The notes below the pieces were generated by a model, which ran no database searches, was not told where the DNA came from, and saw nothing but the letters and a program-made list of their open reading frames with translations. 64,000 nucleotides of DNA from Oribacterium sp. KHPX15 (GTDB lineage: Bacteria > Bacillota > Clostridia > Lachnospirales > Lachnospiraceae): positions 35,002 to 99,001 of the forward strand of contig NZ_FNRG01000010.1 of the NCBI RefSeq assembly GCF_900107835.1, given 5' to 3'. Below, piece after piece: positions 41,243 to 48,728 of the stretch (position 1 is the stretch's first letter; each line of letters begins with the position of its first letter). The position numbers and the translations under genes were made by a program.

Positions 41243-41268
41243 CCGGGGCATATGCCCCGGCTTAATAT
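41241..41268. terminator. terminator between convergent genes
   Basis: AGCCGGGGCA and TGCCCCGGCT with a 2-nt loop overlap the stop codon of the kinase gene and are followed by TTAATATTT on the plus strand. The minus strand has a weaker tail. Confidence 0.7.
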
Positions 41269-43083
41269 TTATTGATTTCTTGAGGATAGTTCGTTCATCA
41301 GTGAAATGAGGTGTGGTGGCGCGAGGGAGGCCTTTTCAAGAATATCACCACGGGTGAAGATTTCTTCGGGGCTGCCGTCAAGGAGGACTTCGCCGTGGGC
41401 CATGGCGATGACTCGGTCGAAGGTGTCTGCTACGAAGTCCATGTCGTGGAGGATGGCGATGACGAGTTTGCCTTTTGAGGCTTCGGACCGGATGATTTCT
41501 TTTATTTTTTCTTTGCCTCTGTGGTCCTGGGCGATGGTGGGTTCATCCAGGATCAGGACGTCCGGGTTCATGGCAAGGACTGAAGCGATGGCAACCAGTT
41601 TTCTGTCGGACAGCTCAAGGTCGTAGGGGTTCTTTTGGCAAAAGTCATCAAGTCCTACGATTTTTAAAGCGTCGTGAGCATGAGCCTCGGCTTCTTCTTT
41701 TGTCATTCCTATGTTAAGCGGTCCAAACATTACCTCTTCAATTACGGTGTACTTGAAGATCTGGTCATCGGGATTCTGGAAAACATAGCCCACCTGCTTT
41801 GCAAGTTCTGCTACTGTTTTGCTGCCCAGGTTCTGTCCCCGGAAGGTGAGGGATCCGCTGTCGGGTTTCAGGAGTCCCTTCAGTATGCGCACAAGGGTTG
41901 TCTTTCCTGCGCCGTTCTGGCCGATGATGGCAGTGGATCTCATGTCAAAATCGAGATTCAGGCCTTTAAAAACTTCAGTTCCTGCGACATAAGAGAAGTG
42001 AAGGTCAGAAACGGTAAAGGTTTCCTGACTTCTTCCGGTCAGGGATTGTCCTTCTGAAACGGCTTTTTCTTTTTTAACATCCGGAGAAGTATCACATGAT
42101 TCCGGATTGTTTATTGCCGGGGAATTTGAGGATGCAGGACTGTTTGGCTCCAAATTGTTTGTTGCCGGAGCCTTTGGTGACATGGTAATGTCCGGTGCTC
42201 CGTAGCTCATGTCCCTGAGTGACTTCAGAAGCTCCGCTGTGTCGAGTTGACCTTCTTTTATAAGTGCCAGTGTCTCTGCTTTTGTCACAGGATAAATTCC
42301 GTCAGCATTTCTCAGAGCGTTCTTCCTTGCAAATTCCGTAAAGGCGGGAGCGCACATTCCATAGTCCGAAAGATCCTTTCTTGAAAAAATCGTTCCCGGG
42401 GTATCAAAAGCCACAAGTTTTCCTTCATGAAGAAGGACGATCCTGTCACAGTATTCCGCAAGCTTTTCAAGCTTCTGCTCGATCATGATGATGGTAATGC
42501 CGGATTTTGTCAGTTCGTCAACGGTTCTGAATACTTCTTCGGAACCTGCGGGATCCAGCTGGGAGGTGGGCTCGTCAAGGATCAGTACCTCCGGTTCCAT
42601 GGCAAGTACTGAAGCGATGGCCACGCGCTGAAGCTGGCCTCCTGAAAGGTCAAAAGGATTTCTGTCTCTGAATTCCCATATTCCAAAACGCCGGAGCACG
42701 TTTTCAATGCGTGAGCGGATCAGGTCCGGATTTATGCCCAGATTCTGAAGTCCGAAGCCCACCTCATCATAAACTGTATCTTTGGCGCCGCTTAGCTGAT
42801 TGAAGGGATTTTGGAAAACAAGTCCTGCCTTCTGACAAAGTTCACTTGTGGGTGTTGTTTTTGCATTCAGCCCATCGATAAGAACCTGACCTCCGTATGC
42901 ACCTTTATAGAATTGGGGTATAAGTCCGGGAAGAGCCTGGGACAGGGTGCTCTTTCCGGCACCGTTTTCACCGGCTATACCGATGAATTCTCCTTTTTCG
43001 ATATTTAAACTTACATCATTAAGAGCAAGCTCTGTTGCTCCCGGATAGCGATATTTCAGATTTTTGATTTCGATATATGACAT
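41269..43083 (-). CDS. ECF transporter ATPase with two fused ABC domains
   Basis: The 604-residue protein holds two ABC ATPase domains in one chain. Domain 1 has GENGAGKST, the signature DLSGGQLQR and VLILDEPTSQLD. Domain 2 has GQNGAGKTT and VLILDEPTIAQD, but its signature reads LELSDRKLV, so the site formed with it may be weak. A low-complexity Asn/Pro/Ser-rich linker of about 45 residues (about 300-345) joins them. With EcfT and an S component encoded upstream, it powers uptake of a vitamin or similar micronutrient. The RBS before the ATG is weak; a dispersed palindrome separates it from ecfT. Confidence 0.9.
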   Translation of the reverse strand: MSYIEIKNLKYRYPGATELALNDVSLNIEKGEFIGIAGENGAGKSTLSQALPGLIPQFYKGAYGGQVLIDGLNAKTTPTSELCQKAGLVFQNPFNQLSGAKDTVYDEVGFGLQNLGINPDLIRSRIENVLRRFGIWEFRDRNPFDLSGGQLQRVAIASVLAMEPEVLILDEPTSQLDPAGSEEVFRTVDELTKSGITIIMIEQKLEKLAEYCDRIVLLHEGKLVAFDTPGTIFSRKDLSDYGMCAPAFTEFARKNALRNADGIYPVTKAETLALIKEGQLDTAELLKSLRDMSYGAPDITMSPKAPATNNLEPNSPASSNSPAINNPESCDTSPDVKKEKAVSEGQSLTGRSQETFTVSDLHFSYVAGTEVFKGLNLDFDMRSTAIIGQNGAGKTTLVRILKGLLKPDSGSLTFRGQNLGSKTVAELAKQVGYVFQNPDDQIFKYTVIEEVMFGPLNIGMTKEEAEAHAHDALKIVGLDDFCQKNPYDLELSDRKLVAIASVLAMNPDVLILDEPTIAQDHRGKEKIKEIIRSEASKGKLVIAILHDMDFVADTFDRVIAMAHGEVLLDGSPEEIFTRGDILEKASLAPPHLISLMNELSSRNQ

Positions 43084-43116
43084 GTCAGCTTCTTTTATTT
43101 AATGATAATTCTATTT

Positions 43117-43162
43117 ATCCACCTGTGACGGTTCTCCCCGGCGGGAACCGTCACAGGTGGAT
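43117..43162. repeat. dispersed palindrome family, copy 3
   Basis: ATCCACCTGTGACGGTTC and GAACCGTCACAGGTGGAT form a perfect 18-bp stem around TCCCCGGCGG. It lies between ecfT and the ATPase gene, within their likely shared transcript. Confidence 0.95.
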
Positions 43163-43224
43163 TTCTTTGAAAATGATTATTTTGTGTTTTTTGTATCGGA
43201 CATACAGATGCCTGTCCGGTCGGT

Positions 43225-44001
43225 TCAATTAAAAATAGTAATGATCTTCCGGATGATAACTCCCACAAGACTCAGTATACTAGCCCATTTTATGATGTGA
43301 TCCGGTGTTCTGTAGGGGTGCCTGTAAAGAAATGTCTTTTTTGATGCTCTGCCAAAGCCTCTTACTTCCAGTGCTATGGCACGCTCTCTTGTGGAAGTGA
43401 GGGCAGACATAACTACCGGAGAAATGAGGGGCAGAAATGCCTTTATTCTCGTAAGAAGATTTCCTTCTGTTTCCATGCCGCGGCTTCTTTGGGCATCGGA
43501 TATGGTTTCCATGGTGCCCATCATTTCCGGCACAATCTGGAATACTGAATTGATGACGTATCCAAGCTTCGGGCTGAACCCTTTTTTCTCAAGCTCTTCC
43601 ACAAGCTCCGAAGGCTTTGTGGTGAGGACAAGTATGGAAAAGCTAAGTAGCATATTGAGGATATTCAGTCCTATGCGGGAAGAGTACAGCAGTCCTTCCT
43701 TGTAAAACGTCAGGGGACCGAGGGTGAAAAGGACGGAAGCATTATCCTTATAGAAAAGTCCCTGAATGATGAAAATAGTCAGCAGGATACTGAAGGAAAA
43801 TGTTATGAGCGGCAGTGCTTTCCGAAACACCCGGGCACTCATCAGCAGGATAATGCTTAATGCGGCGGCCATGATATATACCATAAGATGACCGGAAATG
43901 ACAGGTATGAGTATGGCTGAGACAAGGTAAAACAGCTTGGTGAAAGGGTGAAGCTTTGTCATCCATGAGTTATTGTCTGTATATAAAGAAATTGATTTCA
44001 T
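43225..44001 (-). CDS. ecfT: ECF transporter transmembrane component EcfT
   Basis: The 258-residue protein has about five membrane helices and the EcfT coupling motif in the cytoplasmic part: DAQRSRGMETEGNL, then ALTSTRERAIALEVRGFGR, which matches the ARG-type signatures that contact the ATPases. It begins with HPFTKLFYLVSAILIP. It anchors the ATPases and the S component. It is read in the same direction as the ATPase gene, after a palindrome-containing gap of 141 nt. Confidence 0.88.
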   Translation of the reverse strand: MKSISLYTDNNSWMTKLHPFTKLFYLVSAILIPVISGHLMVYIMAAALSIILLMSARVFRKALPLITFSFSILLTIFIIQGLFYKDNASVLFTLGPLTFYKEGLLYSSRIGLNILNMLLSFSILVLTTKPSELVEELEKKGFSPKLGYVINSVFQIVPEMMGTMETISDAQRSRGMETEGNLLTRIKAFLPLISPVVMSALTSTRERAIALEVRGFGRASKKTFLYRHPYRTPDHIIKWASILSLVGVIIRKIITIFN

Positions 44002-44154
44002 GTTTGCCTCTCAGGAAATACAGCGTCACGAGAAGGAAAAATCCTGGTTTCGTAAAAGTTTTTATGTTGAAAGAATCATTGATTCTTTTAGAGTAGTTCA
44101 ATGTCACGTGTCTTCCGCTTAAAAAAATTGTGGACAGAAGCGGCATTATGCAAT

Positions 44155-44187
44155 GAAAGGCGGTCATGAATCCCATGACCGCCTCAG
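44155..44187 (-). terminator. terminator after the ECF S-component gene
   Basis: On the minus strand GAGGCGGTCAT, GGGATTC loop, ATGACCGCCTTT. It separates the S component from ecfT, which would then need readthrough or its own promoter. Confidence 0.7.
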
Positions 44188-44225
44188 TTTCCAAAGTCCT
44201 GTTTAATTTTAGCAAAAAAATATGA

Positions 44226-44828
44226 TCAATCAAGGGACTCAAGCATTTCGTTTTCGTCAAAAAGTGCAGTGAGCTTTTTCGGAAGCCTGCTTATGATGAG
44301 GTATACGATGAGTCCGGTGATGAGTTTGTCAGGAATATCAACAACAATCTCGTCGAGGAGTGAACCGATAAATACCGGGATGCCCTGAGACTGAGTTGCT
44401 GCGAAAACCGCATCGCCCCAGACATTACCGGTGGTGCCGCCCCAGAATGCGATGTTAAGCGGAGTTGAAACTATAACTGCAGCAATACCGCCCACACAGG
44501 CTGTCATCATTGCCTTCGTAAATGTTGTCATGAAGCCAAGCCTTGCCATGATGCCCACAGCGATTCCGATGCCCACTGATGCGAGAGCATAGATAAGGGT
44601 AATGTTGTCGCCTGTTGTGAAACCATAGATCAGATTGTTGGAAGCTCCGCAGATGGCTCCGATGACAGGGCCTCCCAGGATGGCTCCGATACAGGTTCCG
44701 ATGGAATCAAGCCACAGTGGAAGCTTCAGGACCTGGGCAAAAAGTCTTCCGATATAATTTATGCCAATGCAGGCAGGAATCAAAACGATCACCGGTGTTG
44801 AAAAAGATGTTTTAAATAATTTTCCCAT
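44226..44828 (-). CDS. ECF transporter substrate-binding (S) component
   Basis: The 200-residue protein has about six membrane helices. LPLWLDSIGTCIGAILGGPVIGAICGASNNLIYGF near 36-70 is a conserved run of one S-component family, and DEIVVDIPDKLITGLIVYLI near the C-terminus is also typical. The substrate is not established; the family has members acting on vitamins and on small metabolites. AAAAGGGGCG precedes the ATG. A promoter -10 (TATAAT on the minus strand at 44945-44950) and a leader hairpin lie upstream. Confidence 0.8.
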   Translation of the reverse strand: MGKLFKTSFSTPVIVLIPACIGINYIGRLFAQVLKLPLWLDSIGTCIGAILGGPVIGAICGASNNLIYGFTTGDNITLIYALASVGIGIAVGIMARLGFMTTFTKAMMTACVGGIAAVIVSTPLNIAFWGGTTGNVWGDAVFAATQSQGIPVFIGSLLDEIVVDIPDKLITGLIVYLIISRLPKKLTALFDENEMLESLD

Positions 44829-44890
44829 AGTATTACGCCCCTTTTATTTTGATTATGAGAGCCAATGTTCAGCCCTCAGGGCAGATGTCT

Positions 44891-44924
44891 CATCCTGACA
44901 GGACAATTCTGTCAGATAAGGATG
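44891..44924 (-). promoter_or_regulatory. leader hairpin upstream of the S-component gene
   Basis: CTGACAG and CTGTCAG (7 bp) with outer CATCC/GGATG form a compact hairpin in the ~120-nt leader. A TATAAT at 44945-44950 (minus) marks the promoter. No known riboswitch was recognised, but a metabolite-sensing leader is plausible for a transporter. Confidence 0.45.
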
Positions 44925-45031
44925 AAAATCTGAAAATTGACATCATTATACACCTTTTTTTCTGAAAAGAAGATATTTTGGAGAAAAATCAATTATCATA
45001 GAAATAAACAGTTTAATATAGGAGACAAATT

Positions 45032-45703
45032 ATGAAAAAGGAAGATCTTGTACTGGTTATAGATATGCAGAAGGTCTACATGAAGGGGAATCCCTGGGCC
45101 TGCGAGAATGTGGGGAAGGCAGCTGAAAACATTTCGAAGCTTCTGGACAGGATCATTGATCTGAAGGAAAAATCGGAAGCCAAGGATAAAACCGGGACCG
45201 GAGATGATTCTTCCCTGAATATCGGATCCGACGATCAGAGTTCACGGAGGAGTAACGGTCCTGAAGCTCCTGAGGTTATGCTGACCCGTTTTATCGCACC
45301 CGCGGAGGGAGATGCAATCGGAGTCTGGAACGACTATAACAATGTTAATAAGGAAATAAACGATGATCATGTGATGGAGGAGTTTATTCCGGAGATTGCA
45401 AGATATGCTGAAGATTTTCCTTATTATGATAAGAGTACCTACAGTTGTTTTTCTCATCCTTATATCAGGGCGGCTGCTGACAGGGCTATGGTTCACGGGG
45501 GAGACATTGTCCTTACGGGGGTTGTGAGCGAATGCTGTGTTCTTTCGACTTTCTTCCAGGGGGCGGATCTCGGGTACCGCTTTGTGTATCTCAGGGATGC
45601 CTGTGCGGGGCTTAATGATGAGACCGAGAAGGCGACGCTGAAAATCCTGGAGGGGCTGGCGCCGCTGCATGTCAGGATTATGATGGCGGAGGAGTACCTA
45701 TAA
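45032..45703 (+). CDS. isochorismatase-like cysteine hydrolase
   Basis: The 223-residue protein has the isochorismatase fold: LVLVIDMQKVYM (Asp near 10), YDKSTYSCF (Lys) and VVSECCVLSTFFQGADLGYRF with the nucleophile Cys168 or Cys169. This triad Asp-Lys-Cys is typical of nicotinamidases and related hydrolases. A low-complexity insertion of about 30 residues (about 47-82, KSEAKDKTGTGDDSSLNIGS and on) replaces a short loop. ATATAGGAGACAA precedes the ATG. The substrate is unknown. Confidence 0.82.
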   Translation: MKKEDLVLVIDMQKVYMKGNPWACENVGKAAENISKLLDRIIDLKEKSEAKDKTGTGDDSSLNIGSDDQSSRRSNGPEAPEVMLTRFIAPAEGDAIGVWNDYNNVNKEINDDHVMEEFIPEIARYAEDFPYYDKSTYSCFSHPYIRAAADRAMVHGGDIVLTGVVSECCVLSTFFQGADLGYRFVYLRDACAGLNDETEKATLKILEGLAPLHVRIMMAEEYL

Positions 45704-45864
45704 TGGATGCCCTCCTGCTCCTGCATACAATATGTAGCGGTGGAGCTGTTAAAAATATGAAAAATATTACTATTTCTCCATAGCAAAATATTTAGAAAAG
45801 AGGTATGCTTGTGGTGTTGCGCTATCCTATATTACGGCGTGATTTCAGAGGGGTAGAGAAGGTT

Positions 45865-46905
45865 ATGATTAAACAGATTTTTCGTTCTGCGATTCTGGCG
45901 CTTTCGTTGAGCGCTTTACTCAGTGTTTCTGCTTTTGCGGATAATGATAATTTCGTTACTGCGAATGTACCGGCAGGAGTGGAGGCACCCAATTCGCCAA
46001 TGTATTCTGAGGCAGAGCTCAATGCCATGAAGGCGGCTCAGTCGCAGCAGGCAGTTGATGCCGTAAATGGTGTAAATTCACCTATAAATATGGCTGCAAT
46101 CAATGCTTCGGCTTCATCACCTTTTGAAGCTATGGTTACAGGGCAGAAGCTTGCATCAGTAAATGGCATGTCAGTTACATATCAGATGGCAACCGGAGAA
46201 ACCGTTGTGCTTGACGGACTTACCATTGCATCCTGGGTTACGGGAAATGACGGTTCATCCATTTATGTTGATCAGAATCAGGTTGCGGCTTATGTTCAGG
46301 GCCTGAAGGATACCTATGATACAAAGGGTGTACAGACCTGGCTTAGTGCGGACGGAACACAGAAGTCCCTTGCCACAAGCTACGGTTATTATATTGACCT
46401 TGCAGGAGAGACGGCAGCCCTTACTGCCAATATCCAGGCACTTCAGTCCGTGGTCAGACAGCCGGTTTATTCCTCTGTAGCAGCCCGTGGACAGATGCCT
46501 CAGTGGGGAGATACCTTTGTGGAGGTTTCTATTGCCTCCCAGCATGCTTACTACTATCAGGGCGGCAACTGTGTTTGGGAAAGTCCTATAGTTTCAGGTA
46601 CTCAGACAAATCCTGATAGAGCCACACCCAAGGGTGTATTTTCGGTTTATTCCAAGGAAACGAACAGAGTTTTGAAGGGACCTATAAGCTCCAGTACAGG
46701 AAAGCCTACTTATGAGTCACATGTAGATTACTGGATGCCTTTCAATGGAGGTATCGGACTTCATGATGCAAGCTGGAGATCCTCTTTCGGCGGAAACATT
46801 TACCTTTCAAATGGAAGCCATGGCTGTATCAATCTTCCGAGGGACAGGGCGCAGTCTCTGTACGGTCTCATCGGTAAGGGAACCGTAGTGGTTGTGTGCG
46901 ATTAA
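45865..46905 (+). CDS. secreted L,D-transpeptidase (YkuD)
   Basis: The ATG at 45865 follows AGAAGGTT (the frame is open further upstream to 45805). The 346-residue product has a signal peptide ending SAFA, a region at about 85-190 that resembles the peptidoglycan-binding domain common in YkuD proteins, and the catalytic YkuD domain at about 215-346 with HDASWR and SHGCINLP; Cys321 is the nucleophile. These enzymes make 3-3 peptide crosslinks or attach proteins to the wall. It is followed by an NlpC/P60 gene. Confidence 0.9.
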   Translation: MIKQIFRSAILALSLSALLSVSAFADNDNFVTANVPAGVEAPNSPMYSEAELNAMKAAQSQQAVDAVNGVNSPINMAAINASASSPFEAMVTGQKLASVNGMSVTYQMATGETVVLDGLTIASWVTGNDGSSIYVDQNQVAAYVQGLKDTYDTKGVQTWLSADGTQKSLATSYGYYIDLAGETAALTANIQALQSVVRQPVYSSVAARGQMPQWGDTFVEVSIASQHAYYYQGGNCVWESPIVSGTQTNPDRATPKGVFSVYSKETNRVLKGPISSSTGKPTYESHVDYWMPFNGGIGLHDASWRSSFGGNIYLSNGSHGCINLPRDRAQSLYGLIGKGTVVVVCD

Positions 46906-47079
46906 GAAAACCATTAATCTGAAAATGATTTTTGTAAAAACAGAAAATGTGATATCAAAAATGAAACATTTTATAAAATTTTTATGATTTAGTAACTACG
47001 TTCATAAGAATTTGCTCGAAAATGGTAAGCATTGTTTATTAGATCTTCACCTTGAGTTCATATTTGATATTTAGAATAG

Positions 47080-47108
47080 CCTCCGTTGTGTGAAAACGGA
47101 GGTTATTT
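47080..47108 (+). promoter_or_regulatory. hairpin that includes the ribosome binding site of the NlpC gene
   Basis: CCTCCGTT (47080-47087) pairs with AACGGAGG (47095-47102) around a 7-nt loop. GGAGG at its 3' edge is the ribosome binding site for the TTG at 47109 (6-nt spacing). Pairing would hide it. TTATTTTT after the stem also makes it look like a terminator for the preceding gene; both readings are possible. Confidence 0.6.
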
Positions 47109-47906
47109 TTGAATTTAAAAGACAGATTATTTGGTAGTAGCGAAGCAAAGACTAAAGAGATGAATATGGTTGAAAGCATCTCTGTATCCAACTTCATGGA
47201 TACAAAAAAGCTCATGATCTCTACTATCGCAGTTATGACGATTTTGACAATGTTTACAGTACCGGCTTTTGCGGAAAACCGTACCAGAGACAATACCGCA
47301 CTTGAGGAGACTGTAAACGCAGAGTATGAAAAGAAACTTAAGGCAACAGAGGAAGCGGCTTCATCCATCCAGGAAGCAGCAGTTTCTTCGGAAAGCACGG
47401 ATTCAAGCAGCAACAGTACATTAAATGAAAAAACATCAACCATAGCAGAAGGTGTTTCATCAACAGAAGCAAACACAGGTGAAACAGATGATGCTGCTCT
47501 CAGCATTCCCGATGCTGAATCTGTAGCTGCAGAGGCATTGGCATCTGTGACAGAAAAGGATTTGCTTGGAGATAAGGTGGCACAGTATGCAAGCCAGTTT
47601 ATAGGTAATCCTTACAGGTATGGTGGATGCAGTCTTACATCAGGAACTGATTGTTCGGGATTTGTAATGAGTGTTTACGCTAACTTTGGTATTTCCCTTC
47701 CTCACTCCTCATCAGCAATGAGATCTGTGGGAGTGGCGGTAGGAAGTCTTAATGAGGCTAAGCCCGGTGATATCATTTGTTATTCAGGACACGTTGGAAT
47801 ATATCTGGGAGAGGGCAGACTGTTATCGGCTCTCGGAAGCAGATATGGAATTACTATTAACAGCGCAACATACAAAAGAATATTGGCTATAAGAAGGCTT
47901 GTATAA
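47109..47906 (+). CDS. secreted NlpC/P60 peptidoglycan hydrolase
   Basis: The TTG at 47109 has the best ribosome binding site; ATGs at 47160 and 47196 are alternatives, the last giving a neat signal peptide (MDTKKLMISTIAVM to PAFA). The 265-residue protein has a Ser/Glu/Thr-rich linker (about 70-150) and a C-terminal NlpC/P60 domain: the catalytic Cys182 in GTDCSGFVMS, His in YSGHVGIYLGEG, and YRYGG. It is a probable D,L-endopeptidase acting on the wall. It differs from the SH3-containing paralog at 11196. A terminator follows. Confidence 0.87.
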   Translation: MNLKDRLFGSSEAKTKEMNMVESISVSNFMDTKKLMISTIAVMTILTMFTVPAFAENRTRDNTALEETVNAEYEKKLKATEEAASSIQEAAVSSESTDSSSNSTLNEKTSTIAEGVSSTEANTGETDDAALSIPDAESVAAEALASVTEKDLLGDKVAQYASQFIGNPYRYGGCSLTSGTDCSGFVMSVYANFGISLPHSSSAMRSVGVAVGSLNEAKPGDIICYSGHVGIYLGEGRLLSALGSRYGITINSATYKRILAIRRLV

Positions 47907-47916
47907 AGCCGGTCAG

Positions 47917-47945
47917 AGCCGGAGGGGTGCCCTCCGGCTCTTTTC
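47917..47945 (+). terminator. terminator between NlpC and arsR-type genes
   Basis: GAGCCGGAGGG and CCCTCCGGCTC with a short loop, followed by TTTT. Confidence 0.9.
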
Positions 47946-48273
47946 ATACTTCGTTTTTTAAGTATTTCGCCAACTTTTTCAGCGTTTTATTATTACGGCG
48001 GAAGTAGCTGTATCTGCCTTCGTATTTGACTTCAAGGAAACCGGCCTTGACCAGAAGGTCAAGGTCATGTGATGTGGTGGACTGGGCCTTGCCGGTCTTT
48101 TTCTGAATGTCAGCGACTGAGACCCCTCCTGTAAAGTCAATGTCTTCTAAATTTTGTTCTTTGCGGTCAGGAAAATACTTATCCGGATCCGTAAGCCATT
48201 TCAGAATATCAAGCCGGGTTTCGTTGGCCAGTGCCTTAAGCATTATTAACGTGTTATCTCTTTTTTTACCCAT
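47944..48273 (-). CDS. ArsR-family transcriptional regulator
   Basis: The 109-residue protein has a winged-helix ArsR layout: LKALANETRLDILKWL near 12-27, recognition helix region GKAQSTTSHDLDLLVKAGFLEV and wing KYEGRYSYFRRN. No Cys-rich metal motif (ELCVCDL) is present, so it may not sense metals. The -10 box (48280-48285) ends only 6 nt before the ATG and there is no ribosome binding site, so the mRNA appears leaderless. A palindromic operator overlaps the -35 box, which suggests autorepression. Confidence 0.82.
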   Translation of the reverse strand: MGKKRDNTLIMLKALANETRLDILKWLTDPDKYFPDRKEQNLEDIDFTGGVSVADIQKKTGKAQSTTSHDLDLLVKAGFLEVKYEGRYSYFRRNNKTLKKLAKYLKNEV

Positions 48274-48279
48274 AGTTCA

Positions 48280-48350
48280 ATTATAAATTGACATTATAAA
48301 ATGTCAAAAAAATATATTTCGCCATAAGGTTGACCCATATCATGTGTCAA
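48280..48350 (-). promoter_or_regulatory. leaderless promoter and two operators of the arsR-type gene
   Basis: On the minus strand TTGACA, 16 nt, TATAAT. Operator 1 is TTGACATT-N4-AATGTCAA (48288-48307), a perfect palindrome covering the -35 box. Operator 2 (48330-48350) is TTGACCCAT-N3-ATGTGTCAA, with arms that match in 8 of 9 positions. Two similar sites suggest cooperative binding by the encoded regulator. Confidence 0.75.
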
Positions 48351-48728
48351 CAATGCGAAAGTCGGCTGAGAAAAAATTTCTACCCGATTTTGTGGAATTC
48401 AAAAAAGTTATCAACATGATTTATGCAATATTTAAAAAATTTTATACTTATACACAGACTTATCCATATTTTGTGGACAAATTTAAGTGATTTTATAATT
48501 ATTTTAAGGGGAATAGTGGATATTACTGTGGATTATATTTCTCCCCTCCAGATATAAAAAATAGGAAATTGCAACTGAGGGATTAAATGTCTATATTTTT
48601 TAATTGTGTAATTTAAAGTGTTGAAGTGTGTTGTCCTGTAGTTGCGTATTGAATCAAAAGATCAGTTTCCCGGGAGTCAATGCTCCCGGGTTCTTTACGT
48701 TAAATAGGACGGGCATGGGAGGTTCAAA
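48351..48728 (+). promoter_or_regulatory. intergenic region upstream of the NSS transporter
   Basis: This gap holds the DnaA-box-like cluster and, at 48669-48696, a hairpin CCCGGGAG and CTCCCGGG followed by TTCTTT, which looks like an attenuator or terminator in the leader of the transporter gene, about 30 nt before its start. No ORF of note is present. Confidence 0.6.
48400..48540. other. cluster of DnaA-box-like sites in AT-rich intergenic DNA
   Basis: Five 9-mers each differ from TTATCCACA at one position: TTATCAACA (48408), TTATACACA (48448), TTATCCATA (48460), and, on the minus strand, TTGTCCACA (48472-48480) and TAATCCACA (48527-48535). The flanks are AT-rich. No dnaA or dnaN is near. 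It could be a DnaA-titrating site or a chance cluster in AT-rich DNA. Confidence 0.45.

Noticed and set aside
40556-41251. 231-codon antisense frame over the uridine-kinase-like gene
   Set aside because: The plus-strand frame has a P-loop and a plausible start; the antisense frame has no family features.
44829-44990. preQ1 or other known riboswitch before the ECF S-component gene
   Set aside because: No known aptamer core was recognised; only a simple hairpin is supported.
46906-47108. ydaO-type (c-di-AMP) riboswitch before the NlpC/P60 gene
   Set aside because: Such riboswitches often precede NlpC genes, but the conserved sequence blocks are absent; only a short hairpin is seen.
48400-48540. 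chromosomal origin oriC
   Set aside because: DnaA-box-like sites are present, but dnaA, dnaN, rpmH or gyr genes are absent; kept only as a DnaA-site cluster.
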